A DNA stretch of 14,434 nt from assembly GCA_002344005.1 (NCBI GenBank), contig DDTD01000048.1, positions 1 to 14,434 of the forward strand, given 5' to 3'. Numbering within the stretch: position 1 is the first letter of the stretch; every line of letters starts with the position of its first letter. A model generated the notes under the pieces. It saw nothing but the letters and a program-made list of their open reading frames with translations, had not been told where the DNA came from and did not search any database. The position numbers and the translations under genes were made by a program. The DNA is from Ignavibacteria bacterium UBA2373. GTDB lineage: Bacteria > Bacteroidota > Ignavibacteria > Kapaibacteriales > UBA961. This document shows positions 1 to 7,273 of the stretch, in pieces.

Positions 1-23
1 TGACCAATCTTTAAACAAGTTCT

Positions 24-758
24 TTGGATAAAGTGTCATTTCAGTATGCCGGACCCGAATCAAAATGGATATTAAGGAATGTAAATTTAACAATACCATA
101 TAATAAAACAACAGCAATAGTAGGTGGGAGCGGCAGCGGAAAATCTACATTATTGAAAATACTTCTCAAATTTTATGATCCTGTACGCGGTGAGGCAAAA
201 TTGGGCACATATACCCTTAAAAATATTGCCCAATCGGCATGGCGTGAAAAATGTGGTGCTGTGATGCAAGAAGGGTTTATATTCAATGATACGATTGCCC
301 ATAATATAGCTGTAGGCACAGACGATATTAATCGTCATCGGCTCATTGAAGCTGTGGAGTTAGCAAATATTCGGGAATTTATTGAAGATTTACCTCTCGG
401 GTATAATACTAAAATCGGGCAAGATGGTATTGGTATTTCCGGTGGACAAAAACAACGACTTTTAATAGCACGAGCAGTATATAAAAATCCCGAATACCTG
501 TTTTTTGATGAAGCAACCTCCGCTCTTGATTCGCGCAATGAACGAATAATTATGGAAAATTTTACCAGATGGTTCAAGAACAGGACTGTTGTCATTATTG
601 CCCATCGTTTAAGCACAGTGCGCAATGCAGACAATATTGTCGTGTTGGATCAAGGGCGCATCATTGAACAAGGTACGCATGATGAGTTAATTACGCTTAA
701 TGGAGCTTATTATAATTTAGTAAAAAATCAGCTTGAATTAGATAAAATAAATGTATAA
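24..758 (+). CDS. ABC exporter ATP-binding domain (C39 peptidase/bacteriocin-exporter type), 5' part missing or in another frame
   Basis: This is the ATPase half of an exporter that powers release of peptides or proteins through a type 1 secretion-like complex. Counting from the TTG at 24, visible motifs are Walker A GGSGSGKST (34-42), Q-loop Q82, signature ISGGQ (138-142), Walker B LFFDE (159-163, catalytic E163), D-loop ALD and switch H194. The segment around CGAVMQEGFIFNDTIAHNIA is typical of the peptidase-C39/bacteriocin exporter family, which normally has about 700 residues with membrane and often C39 domains ahead of the ATPase. Here the reading frame is closed by TAA at 12-14, only four codons before the TTG, so the membrane part must be in another frame (a frameshift at the window edge) or in a separate gene. 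The HlyD adaptor follows after 20 bases, supporting an operon. The ATPase call is secure; the start is not. Confidence 0.85.
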   Translation: MDKVSFQYAGPESKWILRNVNLTIPYNKTTAIVGGSGSGKSTLLKILLKFYDPVRGEAKLGTYTLKNIAQSAWREKCGAVMQEGFIFNDTIAHNIAVGTDDINRHRLIEAVELANIREFIEDLPLGYNTKIGQDGIGISGGQKQRLLIARAVYKNPEYLFFDEATSALDSRNERIIMENFTRWFKNRTVVIIAHRLSTVRNADNIVVLDQGRIIEQGTHDELITLNGAYYNLVKNQLELDKINV

Positions 759-778
759 GGAAGTGAGCGACTTTTTTT

Positions 779-2077
779 GTGGCATTAAAGAACAATGAAA
801 TACAATTCCGTAGTGATGAAGTGCAAGATATTATGTCACATATACCCAATCGAATCATTCGATATGGTCTGTCTGTGCTTTTTGTTGTACTTCTGTTAAC
901 CATATTCCTTTCATGGCTTATTACCTATCCTGAACTAATTAGAGGACAAATATCAATAACGACATCAATTGAACCTATAAAGTTAATTGCAAAATCAAGT
1001 GGTACCATTCGTCATTTATATGTTCGTGAAGGGCAATATGTGCAGGAGGGTAGCTGTTTGGCTGAAATAGAAAGTCCTGTTTCACCGGGTTCATTAGAAT
1101 ATATGCGGCAATATATACATCGTTTAGAAAGGGCACTGCAAGCCGACGATGAAGTATTACCATTGATTGATACAAATTCCGTTATGTTTGGTCCGGTACA
1201 AAACTCTGTAAGTGGTTTAGTGCAAGAATTAACCATATACAATACCAATCGTAAGTATAAAATTCATGAAGCAGAAATTACAACATTATCTCAAAAAATT
1301 GAGAATCAAAAATCATTGGTGCGTGTACAACAGACAATCGCTTCTATCAATCAAAAAGAATTAGAAAATGCAAAAATTAAATATGAGTCAGATAAAAAAT
1401 TAGCTGAGAGTGCATATATTTCGAAAATTGAATCTATGCGGTCTGAATCCGAATTACGTGAAAAAGAATTGCAAGTAGAGCGATTTAAACAAGCTGTTCT
1501 TGAAAGCAGTAATGTATTGAGTAGTCTGGAATTTCAGTATAGTCAATCACGTTTTGCCAAAGAAACAAATAATAAAAGGAACATAGAGTCCATACGAAGT
1601 GCGATTGATATTATTCATAATTTTATTTTTACATGGCAGCAGAATTACTCAATTGCAGCAAAACAATCGGGAAAAGTCAGTTTTTTGCAACGTATTCAGC
1701 AAGGTCAATACATCAAAAGCGGCGAAGAATTGTTTGCGGTTACTCAAAATAACACATCGTATCTTGGTGTTGTGAAAGTACCTGTTTCGGGTTATGGAAA
1801 AATAGCCATAGGGCAAAAAGTTCATGTTCTTGTCCATAATTTCCCTTATTATGAATATGGTATGTTAGAAGGAACGGTACGGCACATAGCCTTATTCCAT
1901 AATTCAAATGAATATAGAGTCGAAGTAGATTTGCCGGAAGGTATGCGTACAACACAGAACCATACGATTCACTATTCTCCGGAGATGATTGGTGAGGCAG
2001 AAATTGTCACTGAAAATAAGCGTGTTATAGAACGAATATTCGAATCTTTGCTCAAAGCGCTTAAAAGGAATCATTAA
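779..2077 (+). CDS. HlyD-family membrane fusion (periplasmic adaptor) protein
   Basis: A 432-residue adaptor that would link the inner-membrane ABC exporter to an outer-membrane channel. It has a short cytoplasmic N-terminus, one membrane helix at about residues 29-51 (YGLSVLFVVLLLTIFLSWLI), then a biotinyl-lipoyl-like half (IAKSSGTIRHLYVREGQYVQEG), a long charged and Gln-rich coiled-coil hairpin at roughly 150-290, and the second lipoyl half plus beta-barrel (SGKVSFLQRIQQGQYIKSGEELFAV). Length and order match Bacteroidota-type HlyD proteins paired with C39-type exporters. The GTG start at 779 is chosen because the frame is closed by TGA at 764-766 and the residues before the membrane helix look family-like (SDEVQDIMSHIPNRIIRYG); the next ATG, at 833, would remove them. 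A purine-rich AAGGAAG lies about 15 bases upstream, too far for a good ribosome site. It is probably translated with the preceding ATPase gene. Confidence 0.9.
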   Translation: MALKNNEIQFRSDEVQDIMSHIPNRIIRYGLSVLFVVLLLTIFLSWLITYPELIRGQISITTSIEPIKLIAKSSGTIRHLYVREGQYVQEGSCLAEIESPVSPGSLEYMRQYIHRLERALQADDEVLPLIDTNSVMFGPVQNSVSGLVQELTIYNTNRKYKIHEAEITTLSQKIENQKSLVRVQQTIASINQKELENAKIKYESDKKLAESAYISKIESMRSESELREKELQVERFKQAVLESSNVLSSLEFQYSQSRFAKETNNKRNIESIRSAIDIIHNFIFTWQQNYSIAAKQSGKVSFLQRIQQGQYIKSGEELFAVTQNNTSYLGVVKVPVSGYGKIAIGQKVHVLVHNFPYYEYGMLEGTVRHIALFHNSNEYRVEVDLPEGMRTTQNHTIHYSPEMIGEAEIVTENKRVIERIFESLLKALKRNH

Positions 2078-2104
2078 TATAGTACACATTTGCTTGATTT
2101 ACTT

Positions 2105-2893
2105 ATGAAACACATTGTATTACTTGTTGATTTGACGGGAGTTGCGCATTTAGCATTGGAGCACACGGCAATTATTGCTCGACGGAGTATTTGTAGGGTT
2201 ACTTTACTTCATATAGCTTCTGATGGTATGCAGTCGCAAGAAAAAGAAATTAAAAACACGGTTCGTGAATTTGCCTCAACTTTGGAGAATGACGGTATAT
2301 TGTTTGCTGTACAAATTAATTATGGTAATTTTTTTGAAGTAATAGCCCCGGCTATCAATGCAATGTCATGTGATTTACTTATTGTTGGTACACATGGTAT
2401 AAAAGGTTTTAAACATAATTTTATGAGTTCGAATATCATCAAGTTAATGAATTTACTATCTGTTCCCGCTTTGATTGTACAAGGACATAGCACCACACCA
2501 CAGGAAGGATATAATCGAATACTTGTGCCTATTATCGGAGCAATTCCGAAAGAAAATATTGAGAAACCACTTGCCCAATTCGCTTCTTTATTTCATTCGA
2601 CGCTTCATTTTCTGGCGTACTGCAACACACATAATGTTGATGATGTACATGAGACTATAAATCAGTTGCAACACACTTTCACTTTGCTTGGTTTTCCGTC
2701 TGTAGTACAAATAGAGGAAATAGGTGTATATGCCGGCAATCATTCTCGTTCGATTGTACAATATTCCGATATTGAGGATATTGATGTTATTTTGTTGTTT
2801 CTTCATGAAAAAGATAATATGAAAAATTTTAATGATGAGGACAAAGAAAATATACTTCTTAATCGTTTTGGGAAAGCTGTACTTTGTTTGTAA
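2105..2893 (+). CDS. Universal stress protein (UspA-like), two tandem domains
   Basis: A 262-residue cytoplasmic protein of the universal stress protein superfamily, small alpha/beta nucleotide-binding proteins linked to stress survival. The N-terminus MKHIVLLVDLTGVAHLALEHT matches strand 1 and helix 1 of the fold. The nucleotide-binding loop is recognisable as LLIVGTHGIKGFKHNFMSSN, with GTHG at residues 95-98, followed by SVPALIVQ; the family pattern G-x2-G-x9-G-S/T is kept except that the third Gly is Ser. A second domain begins at about YNRILVPIIGAIP and lacks a recognisable nucleotide loop, so it is probably structural. The ATG at 2105 is preferred to the in-frame TTG at 2090 because it places MKHIVLL at the usual N-terminus. 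It lies 27 bases after the HlyD gene on the same strand, so co-transcription is likely, but a functional link to secretion is only positional. Confidence 0.85.
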   Translation: MKHIVLLVDLTGVAHLALEHTAIIARRSICRVTLLHIASDGMQSQEKEIKNTVREFASTLENDGILFAVQINYGNFFEVIAPAINAMSCDLLIVGTHGIKGFKHNFMSSNIIKLMNLLSVPALIVQGHSTTPQEGYNRILVPIIGAIPKENIEKPLAQFASLFHSTLHFLAYCNTHNVDDVHETINQLQHTFTLLGFPSVVQIEEIGVYAGNHSRSIVQYSDIEDIDVILLFLHEKDNMKNFNDEDKENILLNRFGKAVLCL

Positions 2894-3027
2894 GTCATAG
2901 TACCACGACAAAAAAAATATTTGTGTTTTAGGGAATATAGAATGTAGAGAATTTCTATGTCTTACAATCCGTATAAAAATCTTGCCATACTTATATTTAA
3001 TGTTTTTTACAAGATAAAGAAAAGATT

Positions 3028-3084
3028 ATGATTTATGCAAACGTTTGTATTATATATATCATTGCTTTAGGAGTGGTATTGTGA
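3028..3084 (+). CDS. Possible 18-codon hydrophobic leader ORF overlapping the cyclase start
   Basis: ATG at 3028 opens an 18-residue frame (MIYANVCIIYIIALGVVL) that ends in TGA at 3082-3084. That TGA overlaps the preferred GTG start of the first TPR-cyclase (3081-3083) as GTGA, the arrangement seen in translationally coupled genes. The peptide is strongly hydrophobic. It is short enough to arise by chance in A+T-rich DNA and no ribosome site precedes it. It is recorded as a candidate leader, not an established gene. Confidence 0.2.
   Translation: MIYANVCIIYIIALGVVL
3038..3047. promoter_or_regulatory. Perfect 10-bp palindrome, possible operator
   Basis: CAAACGTTTG is a perfect palindrome within TGCAAACGTTTGTA. 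It lies 33 bases before the preferred GTG start of the first TPR-cyclase. The central AACGTT flanked by C/G resembles LacI/GalR-family operators. There is no regulator gene in the window to pair it with, so the operator role is speculative. Confidence 0.25.
3069..3073 (+). promoter_or_regulatory. Shine-Dalgarno site that fixes the GTG start at 3081
   Basis: AGGAG is followed by a 7-base spacer and GTG at 3081. This is the only strong Shine-Dalgarno sequence noticed ahead of any gene in the window. It favours GTG 3081 over the in-frame TTG at 3045, which would add 12 residues (MYYIYHCFRSGI) unlike the N-termini of the paralogs. Confidence 0.65.
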
Positions 3085-4940
3085 ATATTAATCACACTCG
3101 CAAACAGCTTGAGAGAGCAAAAGAATATTTAAGCACTGAGGACTTTGATAAGTCTGAGGAGTTATGCCATTCACTATGTACCGAGTTAAACTCTTATCCC
3201 AACATTACAGATAATAAAGAAATGTTGATAATAAAGGGTAATGTATTGCTTTGCTTGGGTACCTGTCATTATAAAAAAATGGATTTTACTGTTGCCTGTA
3301 GTGTTTATAGTCAAGCCCTTGATGTATTTTTGTTGTTGGGTGAAAAATATCTTATTGCGCGGAGTCTTGCCAATATAGGAATGACTCATCATTATAATAA
3401 TAATTATGCATTGGGATTGGATTTTACATTAAAAGCACTTAAACTTTTTGTAGAATTGCAAGAAATGGAGTCTGTTGCTCGTTGTCAAAGTTTGATTGCC
3501 AGAACATACTGGGTGTTAGCAGATTTATCAAATGCCCTTGAGTATTTTGAAAAGGCACTCGCTATATTTCATCAGTTAGATAATCTAAATCAAATTGCTA
3601 ATGTCATTGGTGATATTGGTTTAATTTATCAAGATTTGAAAATGTATGATAAAGCATTGGAATATTACAATAAAGCATTTGTACTCTATTATGAAATAAA
3701 AGACAAAAGTAATGAGGCGCGAATAAAAAGTAATATAGGAGCAGTGTACCATAATTTAGAAATACATGATACAGCATTGAGGTATCTTAATGAGTCTTTA
3801 TCAATGTTTGAAGAATTATCCTTGGAAAATAATGCAATTGATGTCTTGGAAAGTCTTGGTATTGTATATCAAACTGTTGGTAATTTTGCTCAAGCTCATG
3901 TATATATGTATCGTGCGCTTGGAATCAGCGAACGGATACATGATCGTGCAAAAATAGCTACGCTTAATGGTTCAATCGGAAGGTTATTGTTGGAATCCGA
4001 ATATAGTGTACATGATATTACTACGGCAGAGGTTTATCTGAAAAAGAGTATTGAACTCAATGAATTGCTTGGCAGAAAACAAATGGTGTATGAATACCTT
4101 GAGGTATTAAGTGAACTATATAGTAAAACACAGGAATGGCAAAAAGCATACGAGTGTCAGAAGCGGTTTCACAATGTATATATGCAAGTACAAAGTGAGG
4201 AAGCAATAAAGCAAGCACAGATGTTGGAACATCGCCGTAAAATAGAAGAATCGGAACGTGACCGCCAACTCAAGATTGCACGGCATGAAGTAACGGTGAA
4301 CTTATTGCATAAAACATTGCCACCCTCTATTGCAGAACGATTAATGAATGGTGAGAACAATATTGCTGATAAATTTGATAATGTGACAATTCTTTTTGCA
4401 GATATTGTTGGCTTTACGCCACTGTCTGCAAGGACTACTCCTAAGCGTATGGTAGAATTATTGAATAATTTGTTTACACGCTTCGATAAACTTACCTTTC
4501 AATACAAAGTTGAGCGCATTAAGACAATTGGTGATGCATATATGGTGGTCGCCGGCGCACCGGAACCATGTGAAGACCACGCAATACGTATGATGGATTT
4601 TGCATTTGCGATGAATAAAGCAATGAGTGATTTTTGTCAAGAAGTTGATGAAAAAATTCAGATAAGAATAGGCGTAAATTCAGGAACTGCAATCGGTGCG
4701 GTTGTCGGCGAAACTAAATTCAGTTATGATTTTTGGAGCGATGCCGTAAACACCGCAAGCCGTATGGAAAGCCATGGCGCACCAGGAAAAATTCATGTAT
4801 CCGATGATTTCAAAAATGCTATCATAAGGACGGAAGATGTTCTGCTTCGACAATCAATATACTTTATCGAACGCGGGGAAATAAACATCAAAGGTAAAGG
4901 AATGATGAATACATATTTTTTGGAAAAGGCAGATGTCTGA
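3081..4940 (+). CDS. G1: TPR-repeat class III adenylate cyclase
   Basis: A predicted soluble 619-residue enzyme making cAMP from ATP. Residues about 48-375 form eight tetratricopeptide repeats, the penultimate one (292-335) being the 44-residue variant shared by the array. A charged coiled coil follows (about 372-412, with QVQSEEA and ERDRQLKIAR), then the class III cyclase domain (about 437-615). All key residues are present: metal-binding D441 (FADIVGF) and D485 (IGDAYM), adenine-selecting K481 and D550, and transition-state N557 and R561 (VNTASRM). The Lys/Asp pair points to adenylyl rather than guanylyl activity. One chain carries the full set, so it should work as a homodimer. It is the most diverged cyclase of the array: the usual WGD before AVNTA reads WSD, and IRIGVNSG replaces IRIGLHxG. 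No membrane segment or signal peptide is visible. Confidence 0.92.
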   Translation: MNINHTRKQLERAKEYLSTEDFDKSEELCHSLCTELNSYPNITDNKEMLIIKGNVLLCLGTCHYKKMDFTVACSVYSQALDVFLLLGEKYLIARSLANIGMTHHYNNNYALGLDFTLKALKLFVELQEMESVARCQSLIARTYWVLADLSNALEYFEKALAIFHQLDNLNQIANVIGDIGLIYQDLKMYDKALEYYNKAFVLYYEIKDKSNEARIKSNIGAVYHNLEIHDTALRYLNESLSMFEELSLENNAIDVLESLGIVYQTVGNFAQAHVYMYRALGISERIHDRAKIATLNGSIGRLLLESEYSVHDITTAEVYLKKSIELNELLGRKQMVYEYLEVLSELYSKTQEWQKAYECQKRFHNVYMQVQSEEAIKQAQMLEHRRKIEESERDRQLKIARHEVTVNLLHKTLPPSIAERLMNGENNIADKFDNVTILFADIVGFTPLSARTTPKRMVELLNNLFTRFDKLTFQYKVERIKTIGDAYMVVAGAPEPCEDHAIRMMDFAFAMNKAMSDFCQEVDEKIQIRIGVNSGTAIGAVVGETKFSYDFWSDAVNTASRMESHGAPGKIHVSDDFKNAIIRTEDVLLRQSIYFIERGEINIKGKGMMNTYFLEKADV

Positions 4941-4989
4941 ATGAAGGTTTATAGAATGAAAATAGAAGTAGCATTGTTGAGAAAATAGT

Positions 4990-5006
4990 TTATCTCTTAG
5001 AGATAA
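4990..5006. repeat. 17-bp perfect odd palindrome
   Basis: TTATCTCT and AGAGATAA flank one central T. With a one-base loop it would fold poorly as RNA, so a protein-binding site is more likely than a terminator. No T-run follows. Confidence 0.4.
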
Positions 5007-5045
5007 CATATACCACTCCATCAAGCTTTTGATGTATTTTTGTTG

Positions 5046-5051
5046 TATAAT
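5046..5051 (+). promoter_or_regulatory. Candidate -10 element upstream of G2
   Basis: TATAAT matches the sigma-70 -10 consensus exactly and lies 109 bases before the G2 ATG. No acceptable -35 hexamer is found 16-18 bases upstream, so this is a weak promoter call. A start near 5058 would place the 5064-5109 inverted repeat at the head of the transcript. Confidence 0.25.
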
Positions 5052-5159
5052 GTCGCACATAGGACTGCATCGGTCTCAAAATAGGGATTCGTGTAATTAT
5101 TGATGCAGTATATCGTGGTACAGGCAGTACTATATGGAACCAAACAAACATAGAAAACC

Positions 5160-7187
5160 ATGACCTTAGAACAATTCACAACTAAAGTCGAAGAACTTGA
5201 AGTACTTATACAATCCGGCAGAGATTATAAACAGTCTGAAGTCAATGCAAAAGAGTTGCTTGCCATCTTATCTATTATGGAGGAGTCGCATTCGCTGAGC
5301 GAAATTGAAACACGCATCTTGATTGCTCTTGCACAATCTTACCGAATGAGGGGAGTGTCACAAGAAGTACTGCCGATAGCTGAAAAAGCACTTGCAATCG
5401 CCGAACGTATTGGTAATAAAGAGTTACAGGCGCAGGCATACAGTAGCGTCGGAATGGCATATTCTACCATCGCTGATAATACTAAAGCAATAGAATCATT
5501 TCACAAAGCACATGAAATATTCCTTGCCGTCAATAACAGAAAGCAAGTAGCGATGTTACTATATAATATTGCCGTTTCTTACTTCCAAAAAGCTGAGTAT
5601 TATTCTTCATTAGAAAATTTTCAGAAGGCATTGTTTATTGCGGAACAATTAAATGAACCAATCATAGTTGCTTTGCAATTAAGTAAAATAGGATTGGTGT
5701 ATTCATACTTAGCCGATTATCAGATGGCGGTGATACAATATCAAGAGGCTATCTCTATTTATCAACAACATAATTATCAAATAGGTCTGCTTTCTTGCTA
5801 CGGAAATATAGGCAATCTTTATAGAGAAATTCGAGATTACAGCCGTGCAATTGATTACTTAAATCAAGCATTACTGATAGCTCAAGAACTAGAAGATAAA
5901 AGGAATATAGCCGTCACTTTTGGCAATCTGGGAATATCGTATAATGATTCAGGTGACTATGTTAATGCAGAAAAATACTTTACCAATGCTATAATATTAG
6001 AAGAAGAATTAGGCAATAAAGTAGGTTTGGCAAGCAATTATTTGAATTTGGGAAACTGTTTAGAGAGGCAAAAACAATATGAACAAGCACTTGAATATTA
6101 TCAAAAATCTCTGCTTATTGCAGAACAAATAAATCAACAACACTTTATTTCAATCATAAAGGGTAATATTGGTTCTATATTTACGAACCAATCTTTTGAA
6201 GGTTTTTCTCCCCAAAAAGGAGAAAAACTTATAATGGAATCCATTAATATTAATAATGTTCTTGGAACACGAGCTAACAATATAGTGATGTTATTGTGCC
6301 TTGCGGAATTATATGAATATCAAAAGCGATGGGAAGAATTTGCAATTTATTACAAACAATACCACGTATTGGAAAAAGAAGTTCAAAGTGAACAAGCTGT
6401 TAAGCAAGCTCAGTTAATGGAACAGCAAAGAAAAATTCACGAAGCAGAGCGGGACAGACAAGTAAAACTCGCTCGTTTTCAAGAACAAGAAAAAATATTC
6501 CATAATATTGTACCTGTGTCTATTGCTGATCGCCTTTTGAACGGCGAAAAGACTATGGCCGATTCATTTGACAATGTGAGCATGTTTTTTTCAGATATTG
6601 TTGGATTTACCCATCTTGCATCGCAAATAAGTGCAAAAGAATTAGTCGAGGGACTTAATGCCATATTTACTGAATTTGACCACATAGCGACTAAACATAG
6701 TTTGGAAAAAATTAAAACGATTGGTGATTCTTATATGGCAGCATGTGGAGTGCCGGAACAAAGAGATGACCATGCTATGCGAACCGTTCAATTTGCATTG
6801 GATATTCAAGAAATGATGAAAAATAAAACAATAGGTGAGAAAAAAAATAGAATAAGTATTCGTATAGGTTTGCATTGCGGCAGCGCAATTGCCGGGATAA
6901 TCGGCGAGAAAAAATTTGCCTACGATCTGTGGGGTGATGCAGTGAACACGGCAGCGCGTATGGAATCCCACGGCGAAGCGGGTAAGATACATGTGAGTGA
7001 GGAGTTTGTAAGAGAATTGTTAATGATGAATGGTGAATTGTCAACTGAAGAAAAATTTTCCGTTGCAATACCATTGTCATTAACTATTAATCATTCACTA
7101 TTGACCATTATTCCCCGCGGCGAGATGGAAATCAAAGGCAAAGGCATGATGAAAACATATTTTTTGGAGAGTGTGTCTGCACCATGA
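5160..7187 (+). CDS. G2: TPR-repeat class III adenylate cyclase with an in-frame inverted-repeat insertion
   Basis: A predicted soluble 675-residue cyclase. The N-terminus (KVEELEVLIQSGRDYKQ) is shared with G3 and G6. Nine TPR units span about 50-413, with the 44-residue variant at 330-373 (SFEGFSPQKGEKLIMESI). The coiled coil follows (EVQSEQA, EAERDRQVKLARFQEQEK), then the catalytic domain at about 474-672. Metal residues are D479 and D523, the adenine pair K519 and D589, and the transition-state pair N596 and R600, so an active adenylyl cyclase is predicted. Between VREL and IPRGEMEIKGKG there are about 20 more residues than in G5; this stretch (about 621-650) is encoded by an imperfect inverted repeat, as described separately. 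The ATG at 5160 has no Shine-Dalgarno sequence but matches the paralog start MTxxE. It is an internal member of a same-strand series. Confidence 0.92.
   Translation: MTLEQFTTKVEELEVLIQSGRDYKQSEVNAKELLAILSIMEESHSLSEIETRILIALAQSYRMRGVSQEVLPIAEKALAIAERIGNKELQAQAYSSVGMAYSTIADNTKAIESFHKAHEIFLAVNNRKQVAMLLYNIAVSYFQKAEYYSSLENFQKALFIAEQLNEPIIVALQLSKIGLVYSYLADYQMAVIQYQEAISIYQQHNYQIGLLSCYGNIGNLYREIRDYSRAIDYLNQALLIAQELEDKRNIAVTFGNLGISYNDSGDYVNAEKYFTNAIILEEELGNKVGLASNYLNLGNCLERQKQYEQALEYYQKSLLIAEQINQQHFISIIKGNIGSIFTNQSFEGFSPQKGEKLIMESININNVLGTRANNIVMLLCLAELYEYQKRWEEFAIYYKQYHVLEKEVQSEQAVKQAQLMEQQRKIHEAERDRQVKLARFQEQEKIFHNIVPVSIADRLLNGEKTMADSFDNVSMFFSDIVGFTHLASQISAKELVEGLNAIFTEFDHIATKHSLEKIKTIGDSYMAACGVPEQRDDHAMRTVQFALDIQEMMKNKTIGEKKNRISIRIGLHCGSAIAGIIGEKKFAYDLWGDAVNTAARMESHGEAGKIHVSEEFVRELLMMNGELSTEEKFSVAIPLSLTINHSLLTIIPRGEMEIKGKGMMKTYFLESVSAP
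7021..7110 (+). repeat. In-frame imperfect inverted repeat inside the G2 cyclase domain
   Basis: The 18-base arms 7021-7038 and 7093-7110 are complementary at 15 of 18 positions, with about 54 bases between them. The region is translated in frame (MMNGELS ... LTINHSLLTI) and sits between VREL and the IPRGEMEIKGKG strand. Its low-complexity style resembles intergenic palindromic repeats that have entered coding sequence. Confidence 0.55.
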
Positions 7188-7273
7188 TTTTCATGCTTTA
7201 GCGCATGGCAGTATAGTTTGTCAGTAGCACTTATCACAGTAATTATTTAATCACACAAATCACAGTTCAGACA
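7188..7273 (+). promoter_or_regulatory. G2-G3 spacer with the shared ATCACAGT leader
   Basis: The 86-base gap carries ATCACAGTAAT at 7233-7243 and AATCACAGTTCAGAC at 7258-7272, ending one base before the G3 ATG. The same two-part leader precedes G5 and G6 at almost the same spacing. TTGTCA (7218-7223) with TAATTA (7240-7245) is a weak promoter candidate. A small CATGC/GCATG hairpin (7192-7207) has no T-run and is not called a terminator. Confidence 0.45.

Larger units (their letters stand above)
2894..3080 (+). other. Intergenic region before the TPR-cyclase array
   Basis: About 187 A+T-rich bases separate the stress-protein gene from the first array member. A weak inverted repeat (ATAGAA at 2937-2942 and TTCTAT at 2953-2958) is not followed by a T-run, so no terminator is called. 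No convincing promoter was found; TTTACA at 3006-3011 and TATGAT at 3027-3032 are only 15 bases apart. The right end holds the palindrome, the small ORF and the ribosome site listed separately. Confidence 0.5.
4941..5159 (+). other. Intergenic region G1-G2 with two inverted repeats and a -10-like box
   Basis: This 219-base spacer contains a perfect odd palindrome (TTATCTCT-T-AGAGATAA, 4990-5006), a perfect TATAAT at 5046-5051 without a good -35 partner, and an 8-bp inverted repeat (ACTGCATC 5064-5071, GATGCAGT 5102-5109) in what would be the G2 leader. No coding sequence is evident. The ATCACAGT leader motif of G3, G5 and G6 is absent. Confidence 0.5.

Noticed and set aside
2090..2104. TTG start adding five residues to the universal stress protein
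   Set aside because: ATG 2105 gives the family-typical MKHIVLL start.
3045..3080. TTG start adding 12 residues to G1
   Set aside because: GTG 3081 has an AGGAG site at ideal spacing, and the extra residues have no paralog counterpart.
4941..4988. 15-codon frame (MKVYRMKIEVALLRK) directly after the G1 stop
   Set aside because: It is too short, has no similarity or ribosome site, and is expected by chance.
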